The notes under the pieces were generated by a model, which saw nothing but the letters and a program-made list of their open reading frames with translations, did no database searches and was not told where the DNA came from. A stretch of 6,446 nt of DNA. Origin: Betaproteobacteria bacterium. Lineage in GTDB: Bacteria; Pseudomonadota; Gammaproteobacteria; Burkholderiales; Rhodocyclaceae. Below are positions 5,505 through 6,446 of the stretch, piece after piece. Each line of letters begins with the position of its first letter. Position 1 is the stretch's first letter. The stretch lies in assembly GCA_028868235.1 (NCBI GenBank), contig JAGWUW010000162.1, positions 1 through 6,446 of the forward strand. Direction: 5' to 3'. A program made the translations under genes and the position numbers.

Positions 5505-6424
5505 GCCCGATCTCCCATCTTTTCGCCGAACAGGCCGCTCGGTTTGAACATCAGCACGACGATCAACACGATGAAGGCAAAGATATCCTGATAGTGGCTA
5601 CCCAGGAAACCACCGGTGAGATCACCGATGTAGCCCGCTCCTAGTGCCTCGATCAGACCAAGCAGCACACCGCCGAGCATGGCGCCGGCGAGGTTGCCGA
5701 TACCACCCAACACAGCAGCGGTAAAGGCCTTGAGACCCAGCATGAACCCCATCTGGTAGTGGGCGATTTCGTAATAGGTGCCGACCATGACGCCGGCCAG
5801 CGCGCCAAGGGCCGACCCAATGACGAAGGCGGCGGCGATGACGCGGTTGATATTGACGCCCATCAGGCTGGCCACGGCTGGATTCTGCGCAGTGGCACGC
5901 ATGGCCATGCCCAGCCGGGTGCGATAGATTAGACCGAGCAACCCCGCCATGGTCGCCGCCGATACCAGTACGATGATGATCTGGATGGCGGTGAAATTGA
6001 CACCGGCGAATTCGAAATCGATTTTTGGCAATAGCGCAGGGAAAGTCAGGTAGTTGCGACCCCAGAGCATCATTGCTAGGTTCTGGAGCACGATGGACAT
6101 GCCGATAGCCGTGATCAGCGGCGTCAGGCGTGGCGCATTGCGTAGCGGCCGGTAGGCGATACGCTCAAGACCCCAACCGAGCGCCATGCAGGCCAGCACA
6201 GATGCGCTCAGTCCGGCCATGCCAGCCAGTGCCACCGGCATGCCGGCCTTGATCAGAGCACTGGCCACGCTGATGGTGACCAGAGTGCCGATCATCACTA
6301 CTTCACCATGCGCGAAGTTGATCAGCCCCATGATCCCGTAGACCATCGTGTAGCCCAGTGCGACAAGGGCATAGATGCTGCCCTGAACCAAGCCATTGAC
6401 GATCTGCTGGAAAAAAATATCCAT
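5501..6424 (-). CDS. livH: Branched-chain amino acid ABC transporter permease LivH
   Basis: This 307-residue polytopic inner-membrane permease has a typical LivH length (about 300). Landmarks are QIVNGLVQGSIYALVALGY (7-25), YGIMGLINFAHGEVVMIG (29-46), ERIAYRPLRNAPRLTPLI (87-104), the ATPase-contacting loop RLGMAMRATAQNP (170-182) through MGVN, and FTAAVLGGIGNLAGAMLGG (234-252). The C-terminus VLMFKPSGLFGEK is also standard. It would form the translocation path together with LivM. The ATG at 6424 is the first gene start of the set; its upstream region shows only a weak purine-rich stretch (AGAAG) and is cut 22 bases later by the window edge. Codons 3-5 contain a run of seven T. The substrate cannot be named because the periplasmic binding protein is not in the window: branched-chain amino acids are the default, but relatives carry amides, urea or aromatic acids. 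Confidence 0.94.
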   Translation of the reverse strand: MDIFFQQIVNGLVQGSIYALVALGYTMVYGIMGLINFAHGEVVMIGTLVTISVASALIKAGMPVALAGMAGLSASVLACMALGWGLERIAYRPLRNAPRLTPLITAIGMSIVLQNLAMMLWGRNYLTFPALLPKIDFEFAGVNFTAIQIIIVLVSAATMAGLLGLIYRTRLGMAMRATAQNPAVASLMGVNINRVIAAAFVIGSALGALAGVMVGTYYEIAHYQMGFMLGLKAFTAAVLGGIGNLAGAMLGGVLLGLIEALGAGYIGDLTGGFLGSHYQDIFAFIVLIVVLMFKPSGLFGEKMGDRA

Positions 6425-6446
6425 TTAGTCTTTTTCTTCTGAAACA

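Overview
The window is ordinary, densely packed bacterial chromosome with GC-rich codons and short intergenic gaps. Gene content and protein flavour suggest a betaproteobacterium, possibly Rhodocyclales-like: a HAAT-type LivHMGF transporter, a three-domain flavoprotein of the kind routinely labelled CDP-6-deoxy-delta-3,4-glucoseen reductase, and a HemJ/CopD-type protein. That placement is inference from family memory, not from a search. I see no mobile element, CRISPR array, tRNA or rRNA.

Layout, left to right. (1) Positions 1-1137, minus strand: a two-gene unit made of an atypical SDR-fold oxidoreductase (GTG start at 1137) followed by a HemJ-family membrane protein that starts inside the SDR stop region (13-base overlap) and runs off the left edge. 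(2) Positions 1171-2184, plus strand: a ferredoxin/FAD/NAD reductase, divergent from the SDR with only 33 bases between start codons. (3) Positions 2185-2226: a 42-base convergent gap containing a perfect 9-bp hairpin. (4) Positions 2227-2886, minus strand: a secreted protein of unknown function with a COG3650-like C-terminal part. (5) Positions 2976-6424, minus strand: a four-gene operon transcribed livH, livM, livG, livF, encoding two membrane permeases and two ATPases of a branched-chain amino acid (or related) importer, with every junction overlapping (4, 4 and 8 bases).

How they work together: LivH and LivM would form the inner-membrane channel and LivG and LivF the cytoplasmic ATPase pair. 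The periplasmic binding protein that sets the substrate is not in the window; it may lie beyond the right edge or elsewhere. The SDR and HemJ-like genes look translationally coupled, though no shared pathway is evident. The reductase has no recognisable oxygenase or sugar-deoxygenation partner here, so its usual name should be taken as a family label. No convincing new multi-gene system is visible. The points most worth a second look are the orphan reductase, the SDR without the YxxxK pair and its leaderless-looking start, the uncharacterised secreted protein, and the hairpin between the convergent genes.
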